DNA of 64,000 bases from contig NZ_JBBKAH010000004.1 of assembly GCF_037652055.1 (NCBI RefSeq), forward strand, positions 360,925-424,924, written 5' to 3'. Below are positions 1 through 11,613 of this stretch, piece after piece. Every line of letters starts with the position of its first letter. The first letter of the stretch is position 1. The DNA is from Pelagibius sp037652055 (GTDB lineage Bacteria; Pseudomonadota; Alphaproteobacteria; Kiloniellales; Kiloniellaceae). The notes beneath the pieces were generated by a model that ran no database searches, was not told where the DNA came from, and was given only the letters and a program-made list of their open reading frames with translations. Made by a program: the position numbers and the translations under genes.

Positions 1-1224
<1,224 letters not shown>

Positions 1225-1291
1225 GTTTTCAACGTAAGGGCTGTCTGCCGTGGTGCAGGCGGCGGCTTAAGAATAAGAAGAAGGGGGGCCC

Positions 1292-1750
1292 ATGCGCTGT
1301 CCGTTTTGCGGTAACGAGGACACGCAGGTTAAGGATTCTCGGCCGACCGAAGACAACTCGGCCATCCGGCGCCGCCGCCAGTGCCCGAACTGCGGCGCGC
1401 GCTTCACGACCTTCGAGCGGGTGCAGCTGCGCGAGCTGACGGTGGTGAAGTCCACCGGCAAGCGCGAGCCTTTCGACCGCGACAAGCTGCTGCGGTCCAT
1501 GACCACGGCGCTGCAGAAGCGCCAGGTCGATCCGGAGCGCATCGAGCGGGTGGTCAACGGCATCGTGCGCCGCCTGGAATCCTCCGGCGAGTCGGAGATC
1601 CCGACCAAGCTGATCGGCGAGCTGGTGATGGACGCGCTGGCGACCCTGGACCAGGTGGCCTACGTGCGCTTCGCCTCGGTCTACCGCAACTTCCGGGAGG
1701 CCCGCGATTTCGAAGAGTTCATCGGCAAGCTCGGTGACGGGGACGACTGA
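1292..1750 (+). CDS. nrdR: NrdR, transcriptional repressor of ribonucleotide reductase
   Basis: Zinc-ribbon/ATP-cone repressor that senses dATP/ATP and binds NrdR boxes upstream of ribonucleotide reductase genes. The N-terminal ribbon is visible as CPFCG at residues 3-7 and CPNCG near residue 31, followed by the ATP-cone with TGKREPFDRDKL. The length of 152 residues is normal. The start is preceded by a purine-rich AAGAAGGGGG ribosome binding site. Its last 17 bases overlap the start of ribD, so it is probably translated with the riboflavin genes. Confidence 0.97.
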   Translation: MRCPFCGNEDTQVKDSRPTEDNSAIRRRRQCPNCGARFTTFERVQLRELTVVKSTGKREPFDRDKLLRSMTTALQKRQVDPERIERVVNGIVRRLESSGESEIPTKLIGELVMDALATLDQVAYVRFASVYRNFREARDFEEFIGKLGDGDD

Positions 1751-2840
1751 CCTTCACCACATGCGCGCGGCCCTCACGCTGGCGGCGCGGGGGTTGGGCC
1801 GCGTGGCGCCCAACCCGACGGTCGGCTGCATCATCGTGAAGGACGGCCGCGTGGTCGGTCGCGGCTGGACCCGGCCGGGCGGCCGCCCGCATGCGGAAAC
1901 CGAGGCGCTGAAGCAGGCCGGCAAAGCCGCCGCCGGCGCCACCGTCTACGTGACGCTGGAGCCCTGCGCCCATCACGGCAAAACGCCGCCCTGCGCCGAG
2001 GCCCTGGCCGCGGCCGGGGTGGCGCGCGTCGTTGCGGCGCTGGAGGACCCCGACACCCGCGTCGCCGGGCGCGGCATGGAGATCCTGCGCCAGGCCGGCA
2101 TCGCCACCGAAATCGGCCTCTGCCGGGCCCAGGCCGAGCGGTTGAACGCCGGTTTTCTGAAGCGCGTCATCAAGGGCCAGCCGCTGGTGGTGTTGAAGCT
2201 CGCCACCTCGCTGGACGGCAAGATCGCCACCCACAGCGGCCAAAGCCAGTGGATCACCGGCCCGCTGGCGCGCCGCCGGGCCCACCTGCTGCGCTCGCGC
2301 GCCGATGCCATCATGGTCGGCAGCGGCACGGCGGTGTTCGACAACCCGCGCCTCGACGTGCGGCTGCCGGGCCTGGAGGACCGCAGCCCCTTGAGGGTCG
2401 TGGTCGACGGGCGCCTGCGCCTGCCGCTGACCCACGATCTGGTGGCGCGGGCTGGGGCGGTGCCGACCCTGCTGGTGACCCACGACGGCAATCCTGGCGA
2501 CCGCCTGAGGGCCTATGAAGACGCCGGCGTCGAGGTGGTGCAGGTGGAAACCGACGCCGACGGCCACGTCTCCCTGGACGCCACGCTGAGCCTTCTGGGC
2601 GGGCGCGGAATCACCCGCCTGCTGGTCGAGGGCGGCGGCCACCTGGCGGCCTCCCTGCTGCGGGCCGGGCTGGTCGACCGCCTGGCCTGGTTTCAGGCGC
2701 CGGTGGTGATCGGCGGCGACGGCGTCGCTGCGGTCTCCGGTTTCGGGGTTGATCGCCTGGATGAGGCGCCTAAATTCCTGCAGGCCGCGATGACCCAGCT
2801 CGGACGCGACCGCATAGACATCTTCAGCCTAGACGTCTAA
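1734..2840 (+). CDS. ribD: Bifunctional riboflavin deaminase/reductase RibD
   Basis: Catalyses the deamination and then the ribose reduction of the pyrimidine intermediate made by GTP cyclohydrolase II. The N-terminal cytidine-deaminase-like domain shows the zinc ligands in PHAETEAL and EPCAHHGKTPPC (residues about 43-83). The C-terminal RibD_C reductase domain begins near residue 150 with KLATSLDGKIA. I use the GTG at 1734, inside the end of nrdR, because it gives the usual MTxxxxxxMRxAL beginning; the ATG at 1761 is the alternative. First gene of a tight ribD-ribE-ribB-ribH run with 10 bp to the next gene. Confidence 0.95.
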   Translation: MTGTTDLHHMRAALTLAARGLGRVAPNPTVGCIIVKDGRVVGRGWTRPGGRPHAETEALKQAGKAAAGATVYVTLEPCAHHGKTPPCAEALAAAGVARVVAALEDPDTRVAGRGMEILRQAGIATEIGLCRAQAERLNAGFLKRVIKGQPLVVLKLATSLDGKIATHSGQSQWITGPLARRRAHLLRSRADAIMVGSGTAVFDNPRLDVRLPGLEDRSPLRVVVDGRLRLPLTHDLVARAGAVPTLLVTHDGNPGDRLRAYEDAGVEVVQVETDADGHVSLDATLSLLGGRGITRLLVEGGGHLAASLLRAGLVDRLAWFQAPVVIGGDGVAAVSGFGVDRLDEAPKFLQAAMTQLGRDRIDIFSLDV

Positions 2841-2850
2841 GCCTAGCCTC

Positions 2851-3471
2851 ATGTTCACCGGCATTATCACCGACCTCGGCGCCGTAAAGGCGGTCGAGCG
2901 CTCCGCTTCCGGGCAGGGCGACAGCCGCTTCGTCTTCGCCACCGGCTACGACACCATGGCGATCCCCGCGGGCGCCTCGATCGCCTGTTCCGGGGCCTGC
3001 CTCACCCTGGTCGATAAAGGCACGGATGCCGGCCAAGGCTGGTTCGCCGCCGACGTTTCCGCCGAGACCCTGTCGCGCACCACCCTGGGCGACTGGGCGC
3101 CGGGCACGCCCGTGAACTTCGAGCGGCCCCTGAAGCTGGGCGACGAGCTGGGCGGCCACATGGTCTCCGGCCACGTCGACGGCGTCGGCGTGATCCGCGC
3201 GCGACGGCCGGAGCAGGGCTCACTGCGCCTTTCCATCGAGGCACCGGCGGATCTCGCGAAGTTTATTGCCTCCAAGGGGTCGGTGGCGCTAGACGGTGTC
3301 TCCCTGACGGTCAACGAGGTGGACGGCAGGGTCTTCGAGGTCAACATCATCCCCCATACGGCCGCGGTGACCACGCTGGGCGGCAAGCAGCCGGGCGACC
3401 GGGTCAACCTGGAAATCGACATGCTGGCGCGCTACGTTCAGCGCCTCATGGCAGCAGAAGACGAAATGTAG
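2851..3471 (+). CDS. ribE: Riboflavin synthase alpha subunit
   Basis: Dismutates two molecules of 6,7-dimethyl-8-ribityllumazine into riboflavin and the pyrimidine that returns to lumazine synthase. The protein begins with the diagnostic MFTGIITDLG and has the two internally similar lumazine-binding halves, the second carrying GSVALDGVSLTVNEV. The length of 206 residues is typical. It sits 10 bp after ribD and 7 bp before the DHBP synthase gene, so co-translation is likely. Confidence 0.97.
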   Translation: MFTGIITDLGAVKAVERSASGQGDSRFVFATGYDTMAIPAGASIACSGACLTLVDKGTDAGQGWFAADVSAETLSRTTLGDWAPGTPVNFERPLKLGDELGGHMVSGHVDGVGVIRARRPEQGSLRLSIEAPADLAKFIASKGSVALDGVSLTVNEVDGRVFEVNIIPHTAAVTTLGGKQPGDRVNLEIDMLARYVQRLMAAEDEM

Positions 3472-3478
3472 GGCCTGA

Positions 3479-4627
3479 ATGGCAAAGACCGAGGAACCCT
3501 GGCGGCTGAGCTTCAGCGAGATGGTCTCTCCCATCGAGGAGATCATCGAGGAAGCGCGCAACGGGCGGATGTTCATCCTGGTGGACGACGAGTCGCGCGA
3601 GAACGAGGGCGATCTCGTCATCCCCGCGCAGATGGCGACGCCCGATGCGATCAACTTCATGGCGCGCTACGGGCGCGGCCTGATCTGCCTGGCGATGACC
3701 CGCGAGCGCATCGAGGATCTCGGCCTGCCGCTGATGGCGAGCAAGAACGAGTCGCGCCACCAGACCGCCTTTACGGTATCCATCGAGGCGCGTGAGGGCA
3801 TCACCACCGGCATCTCGGCGCCGGACCGGGCGCGCACCGTCGCCACCGCGATCGATCCCAGCAAAGGTGCCGCCGACATCACCACGCCGGGCCACGTCTT
3901 TCCGCTGGTGGCGCGCGACGGCGGCGTGCTGGTGCGCACCGGCCATACCGAGGCGGCGGTCGATCTCGCGCGCCTGGCGGGGCTCAACCCCTCCGGCGTC
4001 ATCTGCGAGATCATGAACGACGACGGCACCATGGCGCGGCGCGACGACCTCATCGCCTTCGCCCAGCGTCATGGCCTCAAGGTCGCGACCATCGCCGACC
4101 TCATTTCCTACCGCCGGCGCCACGACCACTTCGTTGAGCGCCGCCTGGAGAGTCGTTTCACCAGCCGCTACGGCGGCGACTTCAAAATGGCGATCTACGT
4201 GAACACGCTGAACTATGCCGAGCACGTCGTGCTGTGGCAGGGCGACATCGGGAGCGGCGAGCCGGTGCTGGTGCGCATGCACGCCATCAACGTGCTGGAC
4301 GACGTGCTCGGGGACAGTTCCAGCGGCAAGGCCGGCGACCTGCAGCAGGCCATGCGCATGATCGGCGAGGCCGGGCGCGGCGTCGTCGTGGTCATCCGCG
4401 AGCCCTCGGCCGATGCGCTCTCCAGCTCCCTGCAGCAGCGTCTCGACGGCGAGCCCAGGGCCGGCGGCCAGCTGCGCGACTACGGCGTCGGCGCGCAGAT
4501 CCTCCTGGACCTCGGCGTCAGCGACATGATCCTGCTGTCCAACACCAAGCGCACCATCGTCGGCCTGGAGGGCTACGGCCTGCGCGTCGTCGGTCAGCGC
4601 CCGATCGAGGCCGTGGGCAAAGCATGA
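3479..4627 (+). CDS. ribB: 3,4-dihydroxy-2-butanone-4-phosphate synthase with degenerate GTP cyclohydrolase II-like domain (RibBX type)
   Basis: The N-terminal domain (about residues 15-215) is DHBP synthase, which turns ribulose 5-phosphate into the four-carbon unit of lumazine; DDESRENEGD and the surrounding acidic loop are intact. The C-terminal part resembles GTP cyclohydrolase II (DYGVGAQILLDLG and GLEGYGL are kept) but has no cysteine at all, so the zinc site normally in GSLRCDCG is replaced by GDSSSGKAG. The arginine-rich EGRGIGL segment is also gone. This matches the described RibBX variant of Proteobacteria, and a separate active ribA would be needed elsewhere. Its stop overlaps the ribH start as ATGA. 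Confidence 0.93.
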   Translation: MAKTEEPWRLSFSEMVSPIEEIIEEARNGRMFILVDDESRENEGDLVIPAQMATPDAINFMARYGRGLICLAMTRERIEDLGLPLMASKNESRHQTAFTVSIEAREGITTGISAPDRARTVATAIDPSKGAADITTPGHVFPLVARDGGVLVRTGHTEAAVDLARLAGLNPSGVICEIMNDDGTMARRDDLIAFAQRHGLKVATIADLISYRRRHDHFVERRLESRFTSRYGGDFKMAIYVNTLNYAEHVVLWQGDIGSGEPVLVRMHAINVLDDVLGDSSSGKAGDLQQAMRMIGEAGRGVVVVIREPSADALSSSLQQRLDGEPRAGGQLRDYGVGAQILLDLGVSDMILLSNTKRTIVGLEGYGLRVVGQRPIEAVGKA

Positions 4628-5100
4628 GCGACGCCAACCACATCACGCCGCATATCCTCGTCATCGAAGCGCGCTTCTACGAGGACATCGCCGATACCCT
4701 CTACCAGGGCGCCTCGGCCGCGCTGGACGCCGCCGGCGTCACCCACGAGCGCGTGTCGGTACCCGGCGTCTTCGAGATTCCCGCCGTGGTGCGCATGGCG
4801 GTGCGCTCGATGGATTTCTTCGCCGGGCGGCGCCGCTTCGACGGCTACGTCGCGCTCGGCTGCGTCATCCGGGGCGAGACCACGCACTACGACTATGTCT
4901 GCAGCGAGAGCGCCCGCAAGCTGCAGGATCTCGCCTGCGAGCACACCCTGGCGCTGGGCTACGGCATCCTGACCTGCGAAAACATGGCGCAGGCCCAGGT
5001 GCGCGCCGCCGTCGACAAGAAGAACAAGGGCAGGGACGCGGCGGAGGCTTGTCTGGCGATGCTGGACGTGAAGCGCCGTTTCCATCTCTTTCCCCGTTGA
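4624..5100 (+). CDS. ribH: 6,7-dimethyl-8-ribityllumazine synthase
   Basis: Condenses the ribityl-pyrimidine with dihydroxybutanone phosphate in the penultimate riboflavin step. The 158-residue protein shows the family signatures PGVFEIP and LGCVIRGETTHYDY, and the catalytic-helix region GILTCENMAQA (usually VEN or CEN). The ATG overlaps the stop of the preceding gene by four bases, so its start is fixed by translational coupling. The stop codon lies in an imperfect 15-bp direct repeat that adds a second in-frame TGA. Confidence 0.95.
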   Translation: MSDANHITPHILVIEARFYEDIADTLYQGASAALDAAGVTHERVSVPGVFEIPAVVRMAVRSMDFFAGRRRFDGYVALGCVIRGETTHYDYVCSESARKLQDLACEHTLALGYGILTCENMAQAQVRAAVDKKNKGRDAAEACLAMLDVKRRFHLFPR

Positions 5101-5121
5101 AGCCATGCCCGCTGAACCCAT
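5092..5121 (+). repeat. 15-bp imperfect tandem duplication across the ribH stop codon
   Basis: Two adjacent 15-base units match at 12 of 15 positions. The first contains the ribH TGA and the second repeats CTGAACCCAT, giving another TGA in the same frame five codons later. It belongs to a set of similar duplications at gene ends in this window. Confidence 0.6.
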
Positions 5122-5145
5122 AAACGCCGAACGGACCCAAAACGC

Positions 5146-5682
5146 GTGAGCGATACGCCCAAACCGAAATCCCCCGGCCAAAAATCTCCTGGTGGTAAGC
5201 TGCGGCGGCCTTCCGGCCTCAGCGCCGCGCGCCTGCTGGCGGTGCAGGCGCTGTACCAGCGCGTCGTCGGCGAGCAGAGCGCCGAGGCGGTGCTGCGCGA
5301 GTTCCTGCAGCACCGGGTCGAGGAAAGCATCGAGGGCCTGAAGCACGGCGCGGTGAACCGGGAACTGCTGACCGAGCTTGTCCAGGGCGTCGCCCGCGAG
5401 GCCGGCACGCTGGACGACATGCTGGCCGCCGTGCTCGACGAGGACTGGACCATCGAGCGCCTGGAGATCCTGCTGCACGTGCTGCTGCAGGCGGCCACCT
5501 TCGAGCTGTCGGAGCGCCTCGACGTGCCGGCGCGGGTGGTCATCTCGGAATACGTCGACCTCGCCAACGCCTTTTACGACGGCCGCGAGACCGCCTTCGT
5601 GAACGGCCTGCTCGACCGCCTGGCCCATGTGCTGCGCGCCGAGGAATTCGGCGACTCGGCGGACTTCTCCAACCTGCGTTAG
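5146..5682 (+). CDS. nusB: Transcription antitermination factor NusB
   Basis: All-helical RNA-binding protein that joins NusE (S10) on boxA of nascent rRNA to prevent premature termination. The core starts at about residue 25 with SAARLLAVQALYQ and ends with the conserved YVDLANAFYDGRETAFVNGLLD. There is a basic, low-complexity N-terminal extension (KPKSPGQKSPGGKLRR). The start is a GTG 45 bp after ribH. The ribH-nusB-thiL order is widespread in Proteobacteria. Confidence 0.96.
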   Translation: MSDTPKPKSPGQKSPGGKLRRPSGLSAARLLAVQALYQRVVGEQSAEAVLREFLQHRVEESIEGLKHGAVNRELLTELVQGVAREAGTLDDMLAAVLDEDWTIERLEILLHVLLQAATFELSERLDVPARVVISEYVDLANAFYDGRETAFVNGLLDRLAHVLRAEEFGDSADFSNLR

Positions 5683-5704
5683 CGAGCAAGGGGGAGGCGC
5701 CGCC

Positions 5705-6718
5705 TTGGGCTCCGGCAGCGACACCTCCAAGCGCCAGCGCGCCGGCGAGTTCGCGCTCATCGAGCGCTACTTCGCGCCGCTCGCCGCCCAGGCCGAAGGC
5801 ACCTTCGGGCTGCACAACGACGCCGCCGTGCTGCCGGTTGCCGCCGGCGAGCGGCTGATCGCCACCGTCGACACCATGATCCAGGGCCGCCACTTCCTCG
5901 ACTGCCCGCCGGACCTCGTCGCCCGCAAACTGCTGCGGGTGAACCTCTCCGACCTCGCGGCGATGGGCGCCGAGCCCTTCGGCTACCTGCTGGCCTCGGC
6001 CTGGCCGCTCGACATCGAGGAGGACTGGATCGCTGAATTCAGCCGCGGCCTCGCGGCCGACCAGGCGATCTACGGTATCGGCCTCTACGGCGGCGACACC
6101 ACCGGCACGCCGGGGCCGATGACCTTGAGCCTCACCGCCTTCGGCAAGGTGGCGGCGGGGGAGGGCGTGCTCGACCGCGGCTCGGTCGCGGCCGGGGACG
6201 ACTTCTACGTGACCGGGACCATCGGCGACGCCTGGCTCGGCCTGCTCGCCCTGCGCGGCGAGCTGGAGGGCCTGGACGCCGACAGCCGCGCGAGTCTGAT
6301 CGGGCGTTATCGCCTGCCCGAGCCGCGCATGGCCGCCGGCCGCGCCCTCCTGACCGAGGGCCTCGCCCGTTCCGCGCTGGACGTTTCCGACGGTCTCGCC
6401 GCCGACCTCGGCCACCTGCTGGAAGCCTCCGGCGTCGGGGCCGAGATCGAGCTGGCCGCCGTACCGGTCGGCGAGGCGGCGCGGGCGGCCCTTGCGCTCC
6501 GGCAGTTGCCGCCCCAGGCGTTGCTGTCGGGCGGCGACGACTACGAGCTGCTGTTCGCCGCGCCGCCCGACCGGCGCGACGCCGTGGCGGCGCTGTCGCG
6601 CCGGCTCGGCCTGCCGATCGCCCGCATCGGCCGGGCGCGGGCGGAGCGCGGCCTCGTGGTGCGCGGCGCCGACGGTGCCGAGGTTGCCCTGGAGAAACCC
6701 GGCTGGACCCATTTTTAG
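5705..6718 (+). CDS. thiL: Thiamine-monophosphate kinase
   Basis: Phosphorylates thiamine monophosphate to thiamine pyrophosphate using ATP. It has the PurM/AIR-synthase-like fold with the N-terminal GEFALIERYFAPLA, the metal-binding HNDAAVL, and the GGDTTGTPGP and ALDVSDGLAADLGHL motifs; GGDDYELLFA is near the C-terminus. No ATG fits. The TTG chosen follows a GGGGAGG ribosome binding site and gives a 337-residue protein of normal length. It lies 22 bp after nusB. Confidence 0.94.
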   Translation: MGSGSDTSKRQRAGEFALIERYFAPLAAQAEGTFGLHNDAAVLPVAAGERLIATVDTMIQGRHFLDCPPDLVARKLLRVNLSDLAAMGAEPFGYLLASAWPLDIEEDWIAEFSRGLAADQAIYGIGLYGGDTTGTPGPMTLSLTAFGKVAAGEGVLDRGSVAAGDDFYVTGTIGDAWLGLLALRGELEGLDADSRASLIGRYRLPEPRMAAGRALLTEGLARSALDVSDGLAADLGHLLEASGVGAEIELAAVPVGEAARAALALRQLPPQALLSGGDDYELLFAAPPDRRDAVAALSRRLGLPIARIGRARAERGLVVRGADGAEVALEKPGWTHF

Positions 6719-6750
6719 GCGTTTTTACAGAGGCTTAAATCTACTCCTTC

Positions 6751-6771
6751 GATGGCATGCTTAACGCCATC
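6751..6771 (+). other. Short hairpin after thiL
   Basis: GATGGC and GCCATC flank a nine-base loop and are followed by only three T residues. It may weakly end the rib-nusB-thiL transcript. A second inverted repeat, GAGAGGG/CCCTCTC at 6790-6816, lies just before the next gene. Confidence 0.3.
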
Positions 6772-6832
6772 TTTACCCTGAAGGCCTAAGAGAGGGACGG
6801 GAAATCGCCCCCTCTCGTTAGGACCGGGTGCC

Positions 6833-7291
6833 GTGCGGATCGTCATTCTCATCGTTGTCGCGTTGATCCTGCTGCTGGGCGGCGGCGGGGCGGCGTGGTG
6901 GTTCCTCATGGGCCCCGGCGCGGAGAAGACGAGCGAGCTGATCGCCGAGATCAACAAGCCCGAGCCCGTCTTCATTGCCATCAATCCGCCCTTCGTCATC
7001 TCGCTGATCCAGGAAGGCGAGGTGACCCACCACATCACCATGCAGGTCACCCTGCTGCTGAACGACAATTACGACGAGGACGTCACCACCAAGCGCATGC
7101 CGCTGTTGCGGGACGCCCTGCTGACCGAGTTGCATAGCCTCTTCGCGCTGCGGCTGGTGCGCAACGCCGGCTTTGAGTCGCCGCTGGTGAAGGAGCGCCT
7201 GATGGAGGTCTGCGATCGCCAGCTCGGCAAGGGCGTCGTCGGCGACATCCTGATACGCGAAGTCGAGCGTCGCCAGCCGTCCCAGAGCTGA
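6833..7291 (+). CDS. FliL-like single-pass membrane protein
   Basis: A 152-residue protein with one N-terminal membrane helix (about residues 3-27, rich in I, V, L and G) and a periplasmic domain resembling FliL, including FVISLIQEGEVTHHITMQV and a C-terminal GDILIREVERR. FliL is the stator-associated flagellar protein. No other flagellar gene is near, so this may be an orphan paralogue with another role. The start is GTG preceded by AGGACCGGG. The stop is followed by a 12-bp repeat giving a second in-frame TGA four codons later. Confidence 0.7.
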   Translation: MRIVILIVVALILLLGGGGAAWWFLMGPGAEKTSELIAEINKPEPVFIAINPPFVISLIQEGEVTHHITMQVTLLLNDNYDEDVTTKRMPLLRDALLTELHSLFALRLVRNAGFESPLVKERLMEVCDRQLGKGVVGDILIREVERRQPSQS

Positions 7292-7310
7292 CGCTCCGGC
7301 TGACGCCCGC
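7287..7310 (+). repeat. 12-bp imperfect tandem duplication across the FliL-like stop codon
   Basis: Units GCTGACGCTCCG and GCTGACGCCCGC match at 9 of 12 positions. The period is a multiple of three, so the second TGA is in frame with the first. Confidence 0.45.
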
Positions 7311-7404
7311 CCCCCTGAAACGCAGCCGAATCCTCCGGCGCATAGCTGCTTTGCACGGGCACAAACAGACTGCCATCCCGCCGGCGATCGCGTAGATTGC
7401 GGGC

Positions 7405-8622
7405 ATGGACAGCATCGCGCGGGAAGCGGCCGCAGCCGAAGCGGCGGCGCCGGACAGGTCCGGCATGGGCAGCGTGGCGATCCTGGCGGTCTGCCAGGCG
7501 CTCGGCATGAGCTGCATGGCGCTTTCCATCACCATCACCGCCCTGGTCGGCAGTTCCCTGGCGCCGACCCCCGCTCTGGGGACGCTGCCGCTGGCCCTGC
7601 AGTTCGTCGCCAGCGCCTGCGTGACGATTCCGGCTTCGCTGTTCATGGGCCGCTTCGGCCGCCGGGCCGGCTTCAGCGTCGGCAGCCTGATGGGCATCGC
7701 CGGCGGCGCGATATCCTGCCTGGCTGTCTTCGGTGCTGATTTCTGGCTGTTCTGCCTGGGCGGCGCCTTTCTCGGCGGCTTTGCCACACATGTCGCGCTG
7801 TACCGCTTCGCCGCCGCCGACGTGGCTGGGGCAGCCTATCGCAGCCGCGCCATTTCCTATGTCATGGTCGGCGGCGTGGTGGCGGCGATCCTCGGTCCCG
7901 AACTGGCCAAGTGGACCAAGGAGCTGTTCGCGCCGGTGCTCTTCGCCGGCGGCTATGCGGGCGTCGCGGTTCTGGCTTTCGTGACCCTGGTCCTGATCCA
8001 GTTCGCTGCGCTGCCCAAGCCGCTGTCTCCGAAGGCCCGCAGCGCCGGCCGTCCCCTCGCGCAGATCGTGCGCCAGCCGGCACTCGTCGTCGCGGTGCTC
8101 TGCGCCATGGTCGCCTACGGCGCCATGAACCTCATCATGGTGTCGACGCCGCTGGCCATGGTTGCCTGCGCCCACCCCTTCGAGACGGCGGCCTTCGTCA
8201 TCCAGTGGCACGTGGTCGGCATGTACGCGCCGTCTTTCGTGACCGGTCATATCATCCACCGCTTCGGGGCGCCGCGGGTCATCGCGGCGGGCGGCGCGAT
8301 GATCCTGGCCTGCGTGGCCATCAACCTGACGGGCGTCGAGGTGCTGCAGTTCTGGGCCGCCCTGGTGCTGCTCGGCATCGGCTGGAACTTCATGTTCGTC
8401 GGCGGCACCTCGCTGCTGACCGAGACCTACCGTGTCGAGGAGCAGGCGCGGGTGCAGGCCTTCAACGAGTTCATGGTCTTCGGCACCACCGCGGTGACGG
8501 CCCTGGCGTCCGGTGCGATCTTCAGCGCCCTGGGCTGGCAGTGGGTGAACCTGGGCACGGTGATTCCGGTCGTCATCGCCACCGCGGCCGCCGTTGCGCT
8601 CCACCGCCGGCGCCGCGCCTAA
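7405..8622 (+). CDS. Major facilitator superfamily transporter
   Basis: Inner-membrane secondary carrier of 405 residues with about twelve hydrophobic segments in two halves. The loop between helices 2 and 3 carries the MFS-type basic motif GRFGRRAG, and a second-half equivalent reads HIIHRFGAPR. The N-terminus has an alanine- and glutamate-rich stretch before the first helix. No substrate can be deduced. It stands between the FliL-like gene and hppA with over 100 bp on each side, so it is probably its own unit. Confidence 0.85.
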   Translation: MDSIAREAAAAEAAAPDRSGMGSVAILAVCQALGMSCMALSITITALVGSSLAPTPALGTLPLALQFVASACVTIPASLFMGRFGRRAGFSVGSLMGIAGGAISCLAVFGADFWLFCLGGAFLGGFATHVALYRFAAADVAGAAYRSRAISYVMVGGVVAAILGPELAKWTKELFAPVLFAGGYAGVAVLAFVTLVLIQFAALPKPLSPKARSAGRPLAQIVRQPALVVAVLCAMVAYGAMNLIMVSTPLAMVACAHPFETAAFVIQWHVVGMYAPSFVTGHIIHRFGAPRVIAAGGAMILACVAINLTGVEVLQFWAALVLLGIGWNFMFVGGTSLLTETYRVEEQARVQAFNEFMVFGTTAVTALASGAIFSALGWQWVNLGTVIPVVIATAAAVALHRRRRA

Positions 8623-8783
8623 TCAGAGCGTCAGCTTCTCTCTCGCGCTGCAGCGCAAACGGTTGCTATCCCAGACCGCTTCTGGCATTTTCCGCGCGAT
8701 TCTGGGGCGCTGCGGCAAGCAGCGAATCGAGCGCACAGCCAGTGAAATGGCTGGCTGGCCTAACAATCTTGAGGGAACTCCAT

Positions 8784-10889
<2,106 letters not shown>

Positions 10890-10944
10890 TCGGCCGAGGC
10901 TGTCCCCCTCTCTCTCTGCGGAGAGGGGGCGGCGGCAACGGAAA

Positions 10945-10984
10945 AGGCCCTGGAAGCGGAATGCTTCCAGGGCCTCTTTTTTTG
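10945..10984 (+). terminator. Rho-independent terminator of hppA
   Basis: A perfect 13-bp stem (AGGCCCTGGAAGC with GCTTCCAGGGCCT) closes a five-base loop and runs into CTTTTTTTT. It separates hppA from the convergent bamE gene. Confidence 0.92.
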
Positions 10985-11015
10985 TGCGCCGGCTGGCGCG
11001 CGCTATGACGGCGGA

Positions 11016-11495
11016 TCAGAGCGGCTGGGAGAACTGGCCGATGTTGCCGAACAGCTGCTGCAGCAGGGTCAGGTCGCGGCCCTCCGTGGGGGTCTCGCGG
11101 TCCACCGGGTCGATGTCCTGGGCATCATCCAAGCCGTACATCTGAGTGCCCTCGACCAGGCCGCCTTCGTCGAAGGTGACGACCAGCACCTGGCGATCGA
11201 TCACCGACGGCTTCATGAAGGCGATCTCCTCGGTCTTCTGGCCGATGTAATACCACTTGCGGTCCTGGAAGGTGGACACGGTGGAGGGCGAGCCCAGCAG
11301 GTCGACGATGTCCTGACGGCTCTGCACGCCCGGCTGAATGACGGCGATATCTTCCGGATCCGGCGTGTTGCCGCGCAGTTGAACGTTGTTGCCGCAAGCT
11401 GACAGGCCGACGGCGGCGCAGGCGGCCAGCAGGCAAAGGCCCAGGCCTCGCAGCCGATTGCCGGTCCGGCGATCGTGTGTCGCGTTCACGTTCAT
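11016..11495 (-). CDS. bamE: Outer membrane protein assembly factor BamE (SmpA/OmlA)
   Basis: Lipoprotein of the BAM complex that helps insert beta-barrel proteins into the outer membrane. The signal peptide ends in a lipobox LSAC around residues 30-33. The BamE fold follows with IQPGVQSRQDIVDLLGSPS and KWYYIGQKTE. The 159-residue length, with a C-terminal tail after the SmpA domain, is typical of Alphaproteobacteria. It is transcribed away from the ubiquinol-cytochrome c chaperone gene, sharing a 118-bp intergenic region. Confidence 0.93.
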   Translation of the reverse strand: MNVNATHDRRTGNRLRGLGLCLLAACAAVGLSACGNNVQLRGNTPDPEDIAVIQPGVQSRQDIVDLLGSPSTVSTFQDRKWYYIGQKTEEIAFMKPSVIDRQVLVVTFDEGGLVEGTQMYGLDDAQDIDPVDRETPTEGRDLTLLQQLFGNIGQFSQPL

Positions 11496-11613
11496 CCTCT
11501 CGTTTGACCCCGAATAGCTTGATTAAACCCGTGGCCGATGTCATTTCAAGACCGAAATCGCCGCGGGCGCCTTTGCCGCCTGCCTTTACCGTCAAGGACT
11601 CTGCGATCCGCCG

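Noticed and set aside
3479..4627. Annotation as bifunctional RibBA
   Set aside because: The GTP cyclohydrolase II domain lacks all zinc cysteines and the catalytic arginine loop, so only the DHBP synthase half can be active.
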